Source: Apis mellifera (lineage: Eukaryota > Arthropoda > Insecta > Hymenoptera > Apidae). Taken from it: DNA of 64,000 bases. Below the pieces are notes generated by a model that saw nothing but the letters and a program-made list of their open reading frames with translations, had not been told where the DNA came from and did not search any database. Both the position numbers and the translations under genes were made by a program. Shown here piece by piece: positions 63,322 to 64,000 of this stretch (position 1 is its first letter; each line of letters begins with the position of its first letter). The stretch is taken from contig NC_037639.1 in the NCBI RefSeq assembly GCF_003254395.2, forward strand, positions 1,761,001 to 1,825,000. The letters are read 5' to 3'.

Positions 63322-64000
63322 GTCAACCAATTGTCAATTAATCACCGAAAAAATGATTGCAACAATTTTAACTGTCATCTCCAACGCGATTTTATCGATT
63401 CTCTCTTATTCTGATTACATTTTTTCCGCGAATTAATTATTTCTGAAAAATAGAAAAATCCACAACCACCAAGATCCACCAAGTTTTTTAGAAAAGCATT
63501 TTAAAAAAAGCACAAATTAATTAGAATTAGATTAGATTAGAAACTAGTTAGAATCTATTTTAATTTAGAAGAATAGATATGAATTATTAGATATCATTAG
63601 ATATGAGTTCATTATTAAAGTTGATTGAATATTTATGATATAAACAGTTTCACACAGTGAGTGATTCTTTGAAATACAATATTTAATCCAAGTATAATAT
63701 TCAATTCAGACTTTATGCATCGTAATTGGACAGAATTTACTAAATTAATTTACTAAATTTGTCTATATTACTATTTATTTCTATTTTATTATTGTTCATT
63801 ATTATTGATATGTATTAGATATGTATTAGATAATAAATATGATGGTTTTCTTTTTATCCAGATATATAAATACTATTATTTGAAATTGATTAGATATTTT
63901 TTTAATTGTATAAGCATATTTTTTATACTATCCATTGATTAGTTGATATATTTTCATATTTTATGATTTTATTATTTCTGGATCTAGTACTTTCTCTTTA

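Larger units (their letters stand above)
60791..64000. other. AT-rich 3' flank, no gene seen
   Basis: No exon is recognisable. It contains an (ATT)n run (62145-62176), an (AT)n run (62896-62940) and a nested inverted-repeat structure at 63213-63321. Minus-strand frames at 62854-63073 are Ile-Tyr repeats from the microsatellite. Confidence 0.7.

Noticed and set aside
1..64000. tRNA, rRNA, CRISPR, bacterial operon or phage features
   Set aside because: No cloverleaf-like, ribosomal, repeat-spacer or prokaryotic gene arrangement was seen; the window is insect-type nuclear DNA.

Overview
This is a very AT-rich stretch of eukaryotic, almost certainly insect, nuclear DNA. It has short coding exons with GT-AG introns, long (TA)n, (GA)n and (CT)n microsatellites, and insect-type cuticle and chitin-binding genes. 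The extreme AT richness and the gene content fit a bee (Apis-like Hymenoptera), but I infer the species and did not test it. There are no tRNA, rRNA or CRISPR features and no bacterial-type operons.

Three genes can be supported. (1) On the minus strand, 10804 down to 4320, are the first four coding exons of TAF3, the TFIID subunit that carries an N-terminal histone fold. The reading frame is open across all four exons (735 codons). The C-terminal PHD finger known from the family is not in the window, so the gene continues past coordinate 1. A noncoding first exon and promoter near 11.55-11.84 kb are likely. (2) On the plus strand, 33706-51438, is a three-exon gene for a secreted, cysteine-free, Gln/Ala-rich protein of 703 residues, probably structural or cuticular. 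It has a clear TATA promoter and a 12.2-kb first intron. (3) On the plus strand, 55979-60676, is a four-exon gene for a 194-residue secreted protein with one six-cysteine chitin-binding (peritrophin-A, CBM14) domain of the CPAP1 type.

Between TAF3 and the cuticle-type genes (about 12-33 kb) there is no intact gene. At 16.9-20.9 kb lies a decayed, nearly full-length Jockey-like non-LTR retrotransposon on the minus strand, with remnants of the gag zinc knuckle, endonuclease and reverse transcriptase. It is followed by an unclassified, less AT-rich patch (21.2-22.5 kb) and a 1.2-kb purine-rich tract (26.2-27.5 kb). The rest is AT-rich sequence with microsatellites and several perfect long palindromes or hairpins.

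The upstream region, introns and 3' flank of gene 2 hold discrete islands of higher-complexity sequence (31.15-31.45, 32.5-32.65, 37.32-37.56, 41.83-42.04, 46.62-46.85, 47.53-47.77 and 52.43-52.56 kb). They stand out sharply from the AT-rich background and are the best cis-regulatory candidates. The 46.62-46.75 kb island contains five perfect short inverted repeats in about 120 bases. Genes 2 and 3 encode secreted proteins on the same strand and probably both serve the cuticle or another chitinous matrix. I found no convincing wholly new biological system. The strongest leads are the dyad cluster, the fossil retrotransposon and the unnamed Q/A-rich protein.
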